Of a stretch of DNA of 64,000 nt, positions 1 through 10,900 are shown one piece after another (the first letter of the stretch is position 1; every line of letters starts with the position of its first letter). The notes beneath the pieces are model-generated. The model saw only the letters and a list, made by a program, of their open reading frames with translations. It had not been told where the DNA came from and did not search any database. The translations under genes were made by a program, and so were the position numbers. Source of the stretch: Lantana camara (Eukaryota > Streptophyta > Magnoliopsida > Lamiales > Verbenaceae); the NCBI GenBank assembly GCA_037501455.1, contig CM074856.1:97144001-97208000 (forward strand), in the 5' to 3' direction.

Positions 1-1991
1 TTATGATCCGAGAATAACTTAAATGTAGCACCATAGAGGTAGTGGCGCCACTTAGACAACGCAAACACGACTGCTGCAAGCTCTAGATCATGAGTGGGGT
101 AATTCTACCCATGCACCTTCAACTTCCAAAAGGCATAAGCTACAACCCGACCGTTCTGCATCAACACACAACCCAGTCCTTCCTTAGAAACATCTGCATA
201 AACTGCATAACCATCAACTCCCTCGGGTAGGGTAAGAACCGGTGTTGTAGTCAACCTTTCCTTTAAAGTTTGAAAACTCCTCTCACAACTATCATCCCAT
301 TCAAACTTGGTTTCCTTCTTGGTCAACTTAGTTAACGGGGCTGCAATCTTAGAGAAATCCATCACAAATCTCCTATAATAATCTGCCAAGCCCAGAAAAC
401 TCCGTATCTCAGAGGCGTTCCTAGGCCTCTCCCAATGTAACACCGTCTCAATCTTAGAGGGATCGACCTCAATTCCATTGCCTGAGATGATGTGACCCAG
501 AAAAGTGACTCGATCAATCCAAAACTCACACTTACTGAACTTAGCATACAAGTTGTGCTCTCTAAGCGTCTCCAACACAATCCGGAGATGCTGTGCATGC
601 TCCTCAACCGATCTCGAATACACCAAGATGTCGTCTATAAAGATCACCACGAACTTATCAAGGAACGGTCTAAACACCCGGTGCATCATATCCATAAACA
701 CTGCAGGAGCATTCGTCAATCCAAACGGCATAACCACAAACTCAAAGTGTCCATATCTCGTGTTGAATCCAGTCTTAGAGATATCCTTCTCTCTAATACT
801 CAACTGATAGTATCTTTGTCTCAAATCCAACTTGGAGTACACTCTCGAACCCTGCAAGCTATCAAACAATTCCTCAATATGGGGTAATGGATACTTGTTC
901 TTAACTGTCATCCTGTTCAGCTCACGATAGTCTATACACATCCTTAACGTCCCATCTTTCTTCTTAACAAACAAGACGGGAGCACCCCACGGAGAAGTGC
1001 TCGGACGAATGTATCCCCTAACCAAAAGCTCATCCAACTGCTTCTTCAGCTCCTTCAACTCGGCAGGAGCCATCCTGTGAGGGGTCTTCGAATAGGGCTC
1101 AGCTCCGGGATAGAGGTCCACCATAAACTCAATATCCCTATCGGGTGGTAAGGACCCCAGACTCTCCGGGAACACATCCAGATACTCCCGAACGACCTCC
1201 GTCTCCTCAAGCTTGACCTGGTCCTTGGGTTTGTTCAGAAGGTAAGCAACGAAACCTGTAGCACCACCCCGGACTAACTTACTAGCCTCAACAAAGGATA
1301 TAAACGGGCTGGATCCCAAACTCTCTCTCGAAAACACCGCAGAATTAAAAGAAATCCTCTTCAAACGGCAATCCATAACTGCACCATGTCGGGAAAGCCA
1401 ATCCATCCCAAGAATCACCTTAAACCTCCCCATCGGCATCACAATCAAATCAGCAGGAAAAACTCGACCCTCAAAACTCACCGGGCACTCACGAAACACT
1501 CTGTCCGTCTCCAAGCTCCCCCCCCCCAAGGGAGAACTCAGCACAAACACATGCGCAGATATCTCAGCAAGCAAAGGCAAAGAAGTAATAACATCCCGGG
1601 CAATAAAAGAATGAGTAGCCCTGGGATCAAACAATGCATGTAATGATATGCCATGAATATGTATTGTACCTTCCACTACAACATTCTGATCAATATCTGC
1701 TATCTCCTCCTCGCCATCCAGAGCATATGCACGAGCCTGAACTACCGGCCTCTTCTTCGGACAAGCATCCGCCAAGTGATTAGCCGACCCACACACAAAG
1801 CACCTACCCAAATACCTCCAACACTTCTCCAATGGATGAGCACCCTGACAGTGAGAGCAACGAGCTGGAGCTGGTGTCGGTAATGCTGGTGGTCCTGTAG
1901 GAGCAGCGGGATGAGGCTTCTTGTTAATGAAGCCCTGTGGATGGAAAGCTGGTGTAGCAGTAGTAGAAGTATGAGTAACGGGCTTCTTGCC
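1..1991 (-). pseudogene. E1 pol: zinc knuckles, protease, RT and start of RNase H (gypsy), truncated by window edge
   Basis: This is the downstream part of the gag-pol frame of a Ty3/gypsy element, read leftwards. In order it shows two CCHC-type knuckles (the second is [14 protein letters not shown]), an aspartic protease, reverse transcriptase with the FIDD catalytic motif near 630-645 and the IDYRELNR motif, and the start of RNase H. It is broken. The protease site that should read D-S/T-G reads D-P-R (near 1618-1630). A TAG stop at 105-107 cuts RNase H, although homology continues in the same frame to base 1. The frame is also that of the gag segment to its right, so one polyprotein is likely. 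RNase H's far end, integrase and the 3' LTR lie outside the window. Family assignment is firm; the element is surely inactive as it stands. Confidence 0.93.
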
Positions 1992-2723
1992 CTATCCAGA
2001 ACCCGAACCACGCCCCGAAGAGAATGATGGGGGCCCCAATCTCCGTCTCTGAGCCTCGACCCGAATAGCCCTCTTGGTAACCTCATCCCAAGTGTTAACA
2101 TCGACAGCCTGAAGGGCTCTCTGAATATCCTCTCGAAGCCCATGAAGAAAGTGACGGGCTCTGTGTGCATCAATATCAGTGATGTGGGTAGCATAGGGAG
2201 CAAGTCTCTCAAACTCCAGAATGTAGCCCTCAACAGATCTGGATCCCTGCTTCAGCTCAGAAAACTCCTGAAGTCTGCGCTCTCGTGCGCTATAAGGTAT
2301 ATACTTCTCGTGGAACTCATGCACAAAAGTCTCCCAAGTGAACTCCATACCACTCCTCTCAAGTCTGGATCGAACTCCCTTGAGCCAGTTAACTGCCTGT
2401 CCCTGAATGAATCGAGCAGTACAAACAGCCTTATCCTGAGAACTCCCTGGGCAAATCTCCCAAATACCACTGATCTCAGCTAACCACTCCTCAGCCTTGA
2501 TGTCATCTCCTCCAAACCACTTAGGAGGGTTGTTGTTCCGAAACTCCCTATATGCAGCTGAGATACTACCATCCTGACCATCAACTGGTGGTGTTTGCTG
2601 TCTCTGATTCTGTTGCAACTGATTGAGAAGTGCCTGAACAATGTTCTCCGCATTCAATGGTGGTGGCGGAGGCGGATTAGGCGCATCCGGCGAAGCCTCT
2701 CGGTCACGGCGTCTAGGAGGCAT
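1992..2723 (-). pseudogene. E1 gag (capsid region) of chromovirus-type gypsy element
   Basis: This encodes the structural Gag protein that assembles the particle. The likely start is the ATG at 2723-2721 (MPPRRRDREA...), chosen because the J gag starts with the same MPPRRR sequence; an in-frame start at 2747 adds eight unrelated residues. After a proline-rich N-terminus comes the Retrotrans_gag core, with NNNPPKWFGG, AEEWL and RFIQGQAVNW, then SVEGYILEFERLAPYA. A TAG at 1992-1994 stops the frame just before the zinc knuckles, but the same frame continues into protease. The base before the ATG is preceded by a pyrimidine-rich tract ending in AG (2725-2726 on the complement), which looks like a 3' splice site. 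Confidence 0.9.
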
Positions 2724-2876
2724 CCTAAAATTCAAAGATTCAAGCAATATTGATGCATGTGGGTTAGTACGTGTGTATGTATATAAGTATTAGAAATAAA
2801 CAAGTATTCAAGCAAATGAGTCACATAATCACATTGTCCTATGCCATACCAACTAGACCGACGCGACACGACACTA

Positions 2877-2902
2877 GAGCTCGGTTTTGCAACCTAGAGC
2901 TC
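2877..2902 (-). promoter_or_regulatory. GCAA-loop hairpin beside the E1 primer-binding site
   Basis: In element orientation the sequence is GAGCTC, TA, GGTT, GCAA, AACC, GAGCTC. The inner stem is GGTT/AACC and the outer stem GAGCTC/GAGCTC, capped by a GCAA (GNRA-type) loop. The same hairpin with different outer pairs lies at the same place in the other three elements of the window. A packaging or dimerisation role is an inference. Confidence 0.7.
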
Positions 2903-2910
2903 TGATACCA
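2899..2910 (-). promoter_or_regulatory. E1 primer-binding site (initiator Met tRNA type)
   Basis: The complement reads TGGTATCAGAGC, the standard plant gypsy/copia site that pairs with the 3' end of initiator methionine tRNA to prime minus-strand DNA synthesis. It lies about eight bases from the LTR end, as in element J. Confidence 0.9.
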
Positions 2911-2918
2911 CTTAAGGA

Positions 2919-3432
2919 TGTGGCATCCTCCGTTTGGGGTGTTACATTCAGTGAGATTTGGGATTTCTAGAGAAGGTGGAACTTGAAAGATTACTAAATC
3001 CTAATCTGATTCTAAGGTTAGCAAAGTTAGAAGATTTCATCGGAGGTTACCTTGAGTTTTCTGGAAAGACTTGAAGGAAAGTTTTGAATGCTCTGAAACT
3101 TGTTTGCAAGGAGTTTTCTGCAAATTTGTGCTCTGAAGATTTGTTCGCGTAAAGGAAGATATGGATGCAGAATCCCTTATTTATAGGGATGAGAGTTGGT
3201 ACGTTTCTGACAAATAATTCGAAAATACAATCATTTCCTTCCTAGAAAACCGTTCACTTTATTGAAACGTCATGTACTTCCCAAGAATCACGCGCCCCAT
3301 GCGCATCAACATTTAATGCGCAGACGTTACAAGCGGTCAGAAGAAAGGACCGCATTTAATGCATAGACGTTTCAAGCGGTCAGAGGAAAGAACCGCATTT
3401 ATGGCGTAATCAGAAGGATAAATTGCCCAACA
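2919..3432 (-). mobile_element. E1 5' LTR (boundaries approximate)
   Basis: The left edge (TGTGGCATCC on the + strand) lies eight bases from the primer site. The right edge is placed at CCCAACA, so the LTR reads TGTTGGGCAA...GATGCCACA. A TATA box, CCTATAAATAAGG in element orientation, lies near 3175-3190, and two 43-bp direct repeats lie upstream of it. The LTR is about 0.5 kb, far shorter than the giant LTRs elsewhere here, although its last 30 bases align with theirs. The right boundary is an inference, since the partner LTR and TSD are outside the window. Confidence 0.6.
3316..3402. repeat. 43-bp tandem duplication in the E1 LTR upstream region
   Basis: Two adjacent 43-bp units share CAAGCGGTCAGA and GAAAG.ACCGCATTT with a few differences. 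They lie about 130-220 bp upstream of the LTR TATA box, where enhancer repeats are usual in LTRs. Confidence 0.8.
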
Positions 3433-3525
3433 CGCTACGCTTTCCCCAAGCGCCACGCTCGAAGATTTACTTTGACGGAATTCTGCAGTCCTCATTATTA
3501 AGGACTACAGAATTGGGGGGCAAAA

Positions 3526-4312
3526 TGATGGGGTCAAAATACGATCGTCCCACGTTTGGACACGTGGCAACTCAAGATAACGACACCTGTCCTCTTGTGA
3601 TTAAGGTAATTATTCACGAGCGTACAAACCCATCGAGCGTCAAAAGTCCCACAGGGGTACGTGCCATCCCTGCTGTGCGCATGAGCCATCAACGCTGCCG
3701 CTCTCTGACGAGCACACTCCGCCGTACCAGGCTAAGCTCCACTCTATCAAGGAAACTCTCCCCGAGCGCTACTCCCCCTCGGGGAAACTTTCGCTCCCCC
3801 TCATTGTATGAGCCTTGGCCTTCATCCCCTAGCGGATTCCTTGGTCTCCAAGGCTCTTGGTTGACACGAGCGTGCTCTCAGCCCTCGTTACCGACCCCCT
3901 AAAACGGCTCTCTGACACCCCGTACATGCCCGCACACCTACCACTGTTGCCAACACTAACTTTCACTAGCTTTTGCAGAAGATTCCTCCTAGGTTTCTCT
4001 CATAGCGCCACGTGTTAGGGCAACACTTGGTCAGGACCACACGGTGCAAATGACCAAAGTGTCCTTGACCCTTAACTATAAATAGACAAGTTCATCTTCC
4101 CCACTGTAAGCGATCTCCATTACTGAAACTTCATACTTCACATATTCTCACTTTCAGTTCATCATCTGACTTGAGCGTCGGAGAGCCAAACTGGGAATCA
4201 CCCCTAGTTCCCCCAGCTTGGCCGTCTGACCTCTGTTTCTTTGGTGTTTGTCCTAGCAGGTAGAACCCCCCATCTTTCCCGGCGATCCTCAACTGGTTTC
4301 CTCATCTAAACA
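3526..4312 (+). mobile_element. LTR of a Tat-like gypsy element, with the PPT side preserved
   Basis: Just left of it is AATTGGGGGGCAAAA (3511-3525), a polypurine-tract-like run. The LTR then opens TGATGGGGTC. It contains a TATA box (ACTATAAATAGAC, about 4075-4087) followed by CTTGAGCGTCGGAG, a motif I know from the transcribed part of Tat/Ogre-type LTRs. It ends near CATCTAAACA. No primer-binding site follows, so this looks like a 3' LTR whose body to the left was replaced by E1. An arm pair (AATTCTG.AGTCCT / AGGACT.CAGAATT) at 3479-3514 borders the PPT. Boundaries are by motif only. Confidence 0.55.
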
Positions 4313-4354
4313 AATTCTAAAGTGATCGAACTCTGTACCCCATAGTCAGACCCA

Positions 4355-4621
4355 TCAAGAAGCTAAAATTGTCTCATGGAACTCTATATCTCTAAGAATA
4401 GCATATTCTTCAAAATCGAAAAGATTATCTTTATTAATTGTTCTAATCAATCTTAATTTTTCTTTTTCAATATAAATTCTAGATTTATGAAAAGTAAAAT
4501 CTAAGTAAAAACAAAATGATAGTTCTTCAATTGTTAACTGACGGATATATTGTAACTGTCTATATGCATCTAAGATATTAAAAATCATAGCTCTAAATGT
4601 CTCTTTATTCATATTATTCAT
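4355..4621 (-). CDS. Unrecognised 88-residue reading frame in AT-rich island
   Basis: The frame begins MNNMNKETF and is rich in Ile, Leu, Glu and Lys, with alternating charged and hydrophobic residues suggesting helices; there is no signal peptide or membrane segment. It is in the same frame as its upstream neighbour and starts ten bases after that one stops. AT-rich plant DNA rarely keeps two such frames open by chance, so a degraded inserted coding sequence is possible. I do not recognise the family and assign no function. It could also be a chance frame. Confidence 0.3.
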   Translation of the reverse strand: MNNMNKETFRAMIFNILDAYRQLQYIRQLTIEELSFCFYLDFTFHKSRIYIEKEKLRLIRTINKDNLFDFEEYAILRDIEFHETILAS

Positions 4622-4630
4622 TTATCCAGT

Positions 4631-4906
4631 TCAATTTTCTTGTTCATAAATTTGTTCTATAGCTATTATAATTTTATTTATAAAATTTAATTTTTTATTT
4701 AATTTTGCACAATCTTCGTCACAATCTATTTGATTTATATTATGTTTTTCTGTATGTTCTCTTCCTAACCTTCTCATTCTTGTATTTAAGAATTGTTTTA
4801 CAAAATGCCTAAAATATTTATTAGATGTATCTTCATCGAAACATTTACAAAAATTACATGCAAGGAGTAGTTCTCTACTAAAATCACCATCTGAATTGTC
4901 ATCCAT
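4631..4906 (-). CDS. Unrecognised 91-residue reading frame with paired cysteines
   Basis: The frame starts MDDNSDGDF and carries a cysteine cluster near residue 18 (CNFCKC) and a second pair (DCDEDC) near residue 62. A basic stretch RMRRLGREH lies between them and a helical C-terminus follows. Four or five spaced cysteines could bind a metal, but no known domain was recognised. It shares its frame with the next small ORF, so the two may be one reading frame cut by a stop. Possible origins are a decayed mobile or viral-like insertion, or chance. Confidence 0.3.
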   Translation of the reverse strand: MDDNSDGDFSRELLLACNFCKCFDEDTSNKYFRHFVKQFLNTRMRRLGREHTEKHNINQIDCDEDCAKLNKKLNFINKIIIAIEQIYEQEN

Positions 4907-5289
4907 GGTAAAATATACTTTTGTGGGTTATTTGAACTTTAAGAAAATATATAGGACTTCGTTGTAAAAAGGGTTCTGGGTTGAAAATATAATTTCAGAA
5001 AATTATTATACCAACTGTTGAAATTTATCAATGTAGAAAAACCCAAGGTTAATCAATTTTTTGAAAGTCGCCAAAGAGAATGGTAATTTTATTTTAAAAG
5101 TAGCCAATGAGATTGGCAATTTATATTATTTTATTAATGTGTAAAACAGTAGTAATATATTTGGAATTTTTTTTTAGTCAAATGTTATTTTTTAAATTGG
5201 GCCGAATTTTCGGTTCGGCCAAAAATGAAACCATGAACCGCCTTCGTTTTATGAAAAATTAATAGCATGAGAATACGTGCGTGTAGCAC
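4907..5289 (+). promoter_or_regulatory. Upstream region of the Lunapark gene with dyad repeats
   Basis: This AT-rich stretch holds two related 25-base repeats at 5066 and 5099, the second with a perfect GCCAAT-GAG-ATTGGC dyad (5103-5117), and a hairpin GGCCGAA/TTCGGCC at 5200-5220. GCCAAT/ATTGGC resembles two opposed CCAAT boxes. No clear TATA box can be assigned to a start site. The promoter role rests on position only. Confidence 0.4.
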
Positions 5290-7952
5290 GTGGGTACTGA
5301 AAGAAGGTCACTCCTTTTCTTCTTCCTCGGGAAAACATCAAAATGTTTCCAAAGCTCTCCATTTCCAAATTATCATCATTTTCACCGACAAGCAATCACA
5401 GGATTCCCGCCTGCTATTGAAAACGTAATTTCATTGACGGGGCCGCCTATTTTCAGAAAATCCCTTTCCGCCGTCGCCGAATCGGGTTTTGGGTAATAAA
5501 TTGTACAACATTTTGTCGTTTCCAGGGTTTACCACCATCAGTTATGTTGATTGTCGATCTTCTGTTTTGCACATACGTGTTTGGTCTAATCGTGTTGCTT
5601 ATCGAAAGTCTGCTGTTAAATTTATTCAGTTTATTTGGGGAAATTTGATTTCATATGTGGTGGGATCTTCGTAATGCATAGAGTACATTTATTTGATCGA
5701 TCTGAGTTTTAGTTTTTGTTTCTGGATTCGTGCTGTTCCGTGTGTTAGAATAGGCCAAATGAACGGATGGGTTCATGCTTTTATGTTTGCGTCGCCGTGT
5801 GATTTTCGCGTTTGGTCTGTGGTTATTCTCGGTTTGGTTTTATTTTTCTCTTTGTGCTCAACTAATGATCTTCAGTTTTGCTTTGAATTGCATTTTGGGT
5901 GCGCCTTCTGAGTTTCTATGCCTCGGGTATGGGTTTTAGTAGATGCTTTCCATGGAGCTCATTGTCTGTTATTGAAGTATTCTGCAATTTTTGTATTTAT
6001 TTCTCAGAAACCCAGTGTACGTGGGATCTGGGGTGGAAGTTGGGATTATGTGAATACTGGCATACTTTAATTTATGTAGGTGTCTCTCCTCTTAAGATGA
6101 CAAAGTTATTTAGGAATTATGTATGCCCTACGGAAATTGGTGCCTATGGAATTAAGGTTCTTATTCCCAGTTTGATATTCAATTTTCTGTTTCCTCTCCA
6201 ATTGTTCCCAATTCAACTAGAATTCTCCCGAAGATTGGGATAGTAGAAGTTTGTTCAGCAGTTTGCTAAATACTAAACAAAACATTACATCGCAACTTTC
6301 ATTTCTGTACCCCCTTAATGATAAGTGACATTCGACCCAACTAATTAAGAGAAATTATGTCATTATAGAGTTAACTGCTATCAAGACAGAGAAGAAAATA
6401 ACAATATAAACTCAAGAAATTAAAATTCTTAAGAGTATAGAATAATATCTAACTGATGAACTGAAAGACTGTATACCATATACTGGGAGATTGGATTAGG
6501 TTTTTAGCACAAGAATCATGTCAATATGTATAGATACACCTGGCCTAAAGTAAACTAAAGAAAAGAAGCGTTATACAGAAATACTGTTAAGAATAATTGA
6601 GTAACATCTGATCCAAGAACATGATATCTATTTCTGTTGGGGTTGGGGACACGGAAAGGTCACTCGTGAAAATGAGAAAATCTAAAAAAAAAAAGTGCTT
6701 ATTTACTATTTGGATGGCACCCCTCGGCGAAATGAAATTGAGTCATTGAATAGGTGGATGCAGTATAGGAATTGGATGACACATCTGGGATCAGTCTTTT
6801 TACCTAGAATTACTGATTTCAATTTCGAGACCTTTTCTTTTCATCCGCTGTTTAAGTATATTAGCATTCAGCTATAGGAGCTAATACATAAAAAAGTTTA
6901 CAACTTTGATACTTTCTTTCTCGAATTTATCTCATGTTTCTATTGCACTTAGGATAATCTACATCTAATACCGCTTGAGCTTAGGTCTGGTTACGCAAAC
7001 AAATTATTTAGAAGACTTATGTGATCTCATTTAAGGTGAAACATTTCCCTGTTGTCTTTATAATGCATGTGTGATTGATTTATGGTTACATGGGAAAATG
7101 TGCTGTTAGATATCGTCAAGTGCTACAAACTGATGAATTATTGGTTTTGCCTTGAGGCCTGTACCTATCTCAGGGGCCATCCATCCACAATCTTCAGTGA
7201 AAATGATTGATCATTCTTCTTTTCTCACTTCTTTGCTTTGAAAATTGTAAAATTATATATTTTGTGCCAATATATAAATGCCTGCCAGTTTGATTTTCTT
7301 TTTCTGTTTCTTCTGTTTTGCTCATCTTTTTTGGAGTGTGCCTGAGGAATGATTGGCTTAGTTCAATCTTCAACTTATTTAGTCCATCTATAGATGTTAG
7401 TCTTCATTGTACGTATGCTTCAATTAGCTTAAACTTAAAAATTAAAATATTTGATAAAAAACTTGATTGTGTGCTGTAGTCCAAAATATTGCTAATATTT
7501 GCCTTAGTTTAGCTCATTCACATCTCATGTTATATAAGGACTCTGTTCTCAGTGCATTTTATTAAATACTAGTATTCCAAAATGTTTCTATGCTGGGCAC
7601 TTTACCACATCTAGTCCACATTATAACCTTATGCTTTTCTTCTTCTTTTTTTTTTTTTTTTCCGTCCCATATTTCCTTATGTGAATGCGTTTGTGTTGGT
7701 AAAATTTCATTGCGGCTTTGACTTAGGACATGTCCCATTAGTTGGTGTTTGTTTACTAACTTTGTAGCTTTAAAAAATGTGGCCAAACACTCAATTTGAG
7801 CTGATTAAAAAATGAGAATTGTCGTGAATAAAACAGTCGATAAGTAATCCAAAATGTTTTATGCTTAATCATTTTGAAAAACTCGATGCAATTTTCCTTG
7901 CTACTTGACTTATCAGATGCAGACAAAGTACTAACGTGGCCTTTATATGCAG
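5290..7952 (+). other. 5' non-coding part of the Lunapark gene: leader exon and long first intron
   Basis: No coding signal was found in this stretch. The GC-richer piece at about 5300-5492 is a plausible 5' untranslated exon; a donor-like GG|GTAATA lies at 5491-5497. The rest, to the acceptor TTTATATGCAG ending at 7952, is AT-rich and intron-like. A long intron in the 5' leader is common in plant housekeeping genes. The exact leader exon and any extra leader exons cannot be fixed without transcripts. Confidence 0.5.
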
Positions 7953-7955
7953 AAA

Positions 7956-10900
7956 ATGGCTGCAGAATCTAAAAAAGATGATGTGGGAGATTCTGTCACA
8001 TCTAAAGATACTGAGGTTAAGACGATAAAGAAGAAGAAAGGAGTGTTTTCAAGAATATGGGATTCAGTTTTTAGATCGCATGGAAATGATTTTGAAAAGC
8101 GATTGCAATATATAACCAAGGAAGAGGCCACGGTGCTTAACAGAATTACAAAGCGATCTCATAGTTGGCGGAGAACGACCAGGCATCTTATTATATTTTC
8201 TGTTTTTTTTGAGGTAAGTTTACCTTTATTATACTTTTTGAAAAACTATTTTGTATTTACTGTTATATCCCTACCTAAATAATTTGATACCAAATATTTA
8301 TTTGCTACATTTTTTTTTCTGGTTGTGTCCACTTATGATGCTAGTAATCTATGTTTTTCAAACTCAGGTCCTGAGTACCGATAATAACACTAGCGTAGCT
8401 ATATTAATATATTCTTTGGACAACTTTTTACTCAATAAATTTATGTTTGTCAGCTTCTATTTCTAAGCAATTCTCTTGGAAATGAGTTAGGAACTGTTTT
8501 GGTAACATGTCTGAATACAATCAATAGTGTTTCATTTAGCCTGGCCATGCCATCATGCATATATTTCTGTTGACTTTGATATGAAAACTTAAAATGAAAT
8601 TTAGTAGCCAGTCATCCTCATCCTTGATTGTAGAACCCTTCTATTTACTAAAACCCATTTCTGGCATTAATGAAATTCTTAAGTCAGACGTTTTTCTCGA
8701 AGTCGGTCCATAATTGCAGGGAAAGAGGACAAGTCTTGGTTTTTCGGGCAATACTCTTTTATCTTTTTTGGGGTTTGCATTGTGCAGCCTCTGTCTATGA
8801 CTTTGGCTGTTGCAGTTTTCTTAACGATCATAATATGAAATCTCAACCTACTAGGTTTCATTTTCTCCATTTTAAGTTCAGATCATCTTGAGGAAAATTT
8901 TCATTATATTGCTGGCATTACTTAAATTCTTTTCATAATGTCACTTGTCTATTCATGAGTTTTGGTACTTCAACTAGACTACCAGACCTAAGTGAGAAAA
9001 TAGAAGAAATGATGCAAATATTATTTTTGAATGGTCAGCATAATTCTCACTTTGCTTCTCATTAGACGTGAACAAAAACATTAAACAAGTTGATGTTGAT
9101 CTCATGTTGAATGTCCATGACATAAGGTCACACAACTTTAGACCATTTGCAAATCAGAAAAGAATATTCTGATTATGAGAATGTGAATTTCGCCTGTCTT
9201 ACATCAAAGATATGTACAGAAAATTAAGTAATTATTGTTTTAAGGGGCAGGTGGGGGAGGGAGAGGATATTAAATGTATAGACATTTGTGATTGTTTAAG
9301 TGGCTATGCTTGCTATATATATATATATATCTATATATATATAATATGTATGTGTGTGTGTGTGTGTGTGTGCATGCGCACGCGCGCGTATGTATGCATG
9401 TGTCTAGAGGGAAACAGAACTTGGGGTCGATAATATGTATGGTAATCTACTACCTCGAATATCCGAAGTGGAAGTTAATAGAGCCCCATTTGTTCCCTTC
9501 CAATTGCTCCTAATGTTGGCCTTCTGAGTGTTTCTGAGAATGCAGGTTTTAACCTTTTTCATGTTTTTAGGTAATTGCAGTGGGTTATGCTATCATGACC
9601 ACAAGATCTTTACACTTGAATTGGAAAATGAGGGCATTGCGAGTCTTACCCATGTTCCTGTTGCCAGCATTATCTTTCATTACTTATTCTGCACTTAGAA
9701 GCTTCACAAAGATGCGTAAGTATTTCGGTGCTCTTTGCACAGTTTCTCTCTTTTTTTCCGCTTTTCCTTTTCTTTCCTATAATGACCTACATTATTTTGA
9801 ACGATGAGCAATTATCAAATATTTATATATGCTTATGGTGATACATAAGAATTTTAATTTCTGCTGGAACTTTAAGATTTTCCAAATTGATGATGTAAAA
9901 ATATTTCAAAAATATTTTATTTGCAGTGTATATATAAGATTTTCCAAAGTCATGGCCTCTTTAAAAGTTCATTTCATTAATAATACGGACATAATAACGG
10001 CATGCAATAAAAATGTTTGAAAAATGCATCGCAAAACCGATAGGATTTCTTCCCTAGTGTAATCCGAGGAGTGTGGGCCCTAAGTGTTTCTAAAATACTT
10101 TTAAACTTCTCTTATTGTAGAAAACTATCATCATTAACTATATATTTATTTATGGATGGAAAGAGATAGGATTGTCAGCGCATGTTCATGCCAAAAATGG
10201 GAAGAAATGCAAGCGTGCATCCAAAAACCATGCTATTAATAGCAAGAATGTGGGGTAAACTGTTCAGTTGACATGTGTACATGGCAATTGGTGAAATCCG
10301 TGCATAATCCAAGAGTACCACGTGGTAGTATGACTCGCAATGAGTGCCAATGCATGTTTTCCAAAAAACGAACTATGAAGGTGCACCATGTGTCCTACCG
10401 CAGTCAGCAGGCTAACTTGCTGATCTGTCAGCGGACAAAACAGGCAGCTGTGCCACATGGTGCATCCTGACATATACACTGGCGCCAGGCCAGCTGCCAC
10501 ACGGCGGTCTGGAGCAGGTCACCGGGCTCACTGATGGGTGCACAGGATGGTGCCATATAGGGAGTTGCTAAGTCAACCCGGACGAGTCAGTAGACTCAGT
10601 TGTTAACTCGTGACCTGTGAGTCAACTTGCAATTTGCAATCTTGCATGTTAATCTGTCTAACATATGTCACGGCAGCATTTGGCCAGTGCGATTGGCTGT
10701 GTGATGCGCAGTGGTATCTTCGTCTTAAGTCACTCCAGCACAAGGTGCTGTTGGATTATGCATTGGATGTACCAATCTCCCTGGTAGTTACGTTTCAGAT
10801 GTAAATGGACCCTCAAAATTGGCTCTAAGTAGCAAGCTTTATTGGCTAATTTTCTTAATCCTATTCTTTGCAAGAGACTGTTCTTGTTCTCTGTGATACA

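Noticed and set aside
492..887. Plus-strand frames opposite the E1 reverse transcriptase
   Set aside because: They are mirror frames of the conserved minus-strand RT. The same effect occurs opposite J pol (for example 47200-47436).
2919..2946. A 28-bp miniature LTR (TGTGGCATCC...TGTTACA) beside the E1 primer site
   Set aside because: It aligns base for base with the last part of the J LTR, so it is the normal LTR end, not a separate terminal repeat.
3423..3902. A 159-codon plus-strand frame
   Set aside because: It lies across the PPT and the upstream part of the Tat-like LTR, with no domain or coding features.
9315..9405. TA/TG/CG alternating stretch as a functional Z-DNA or regulatory element
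   Set aside because: It is an ordinary compound microsatellite in an intron, with nothing further to support a role.
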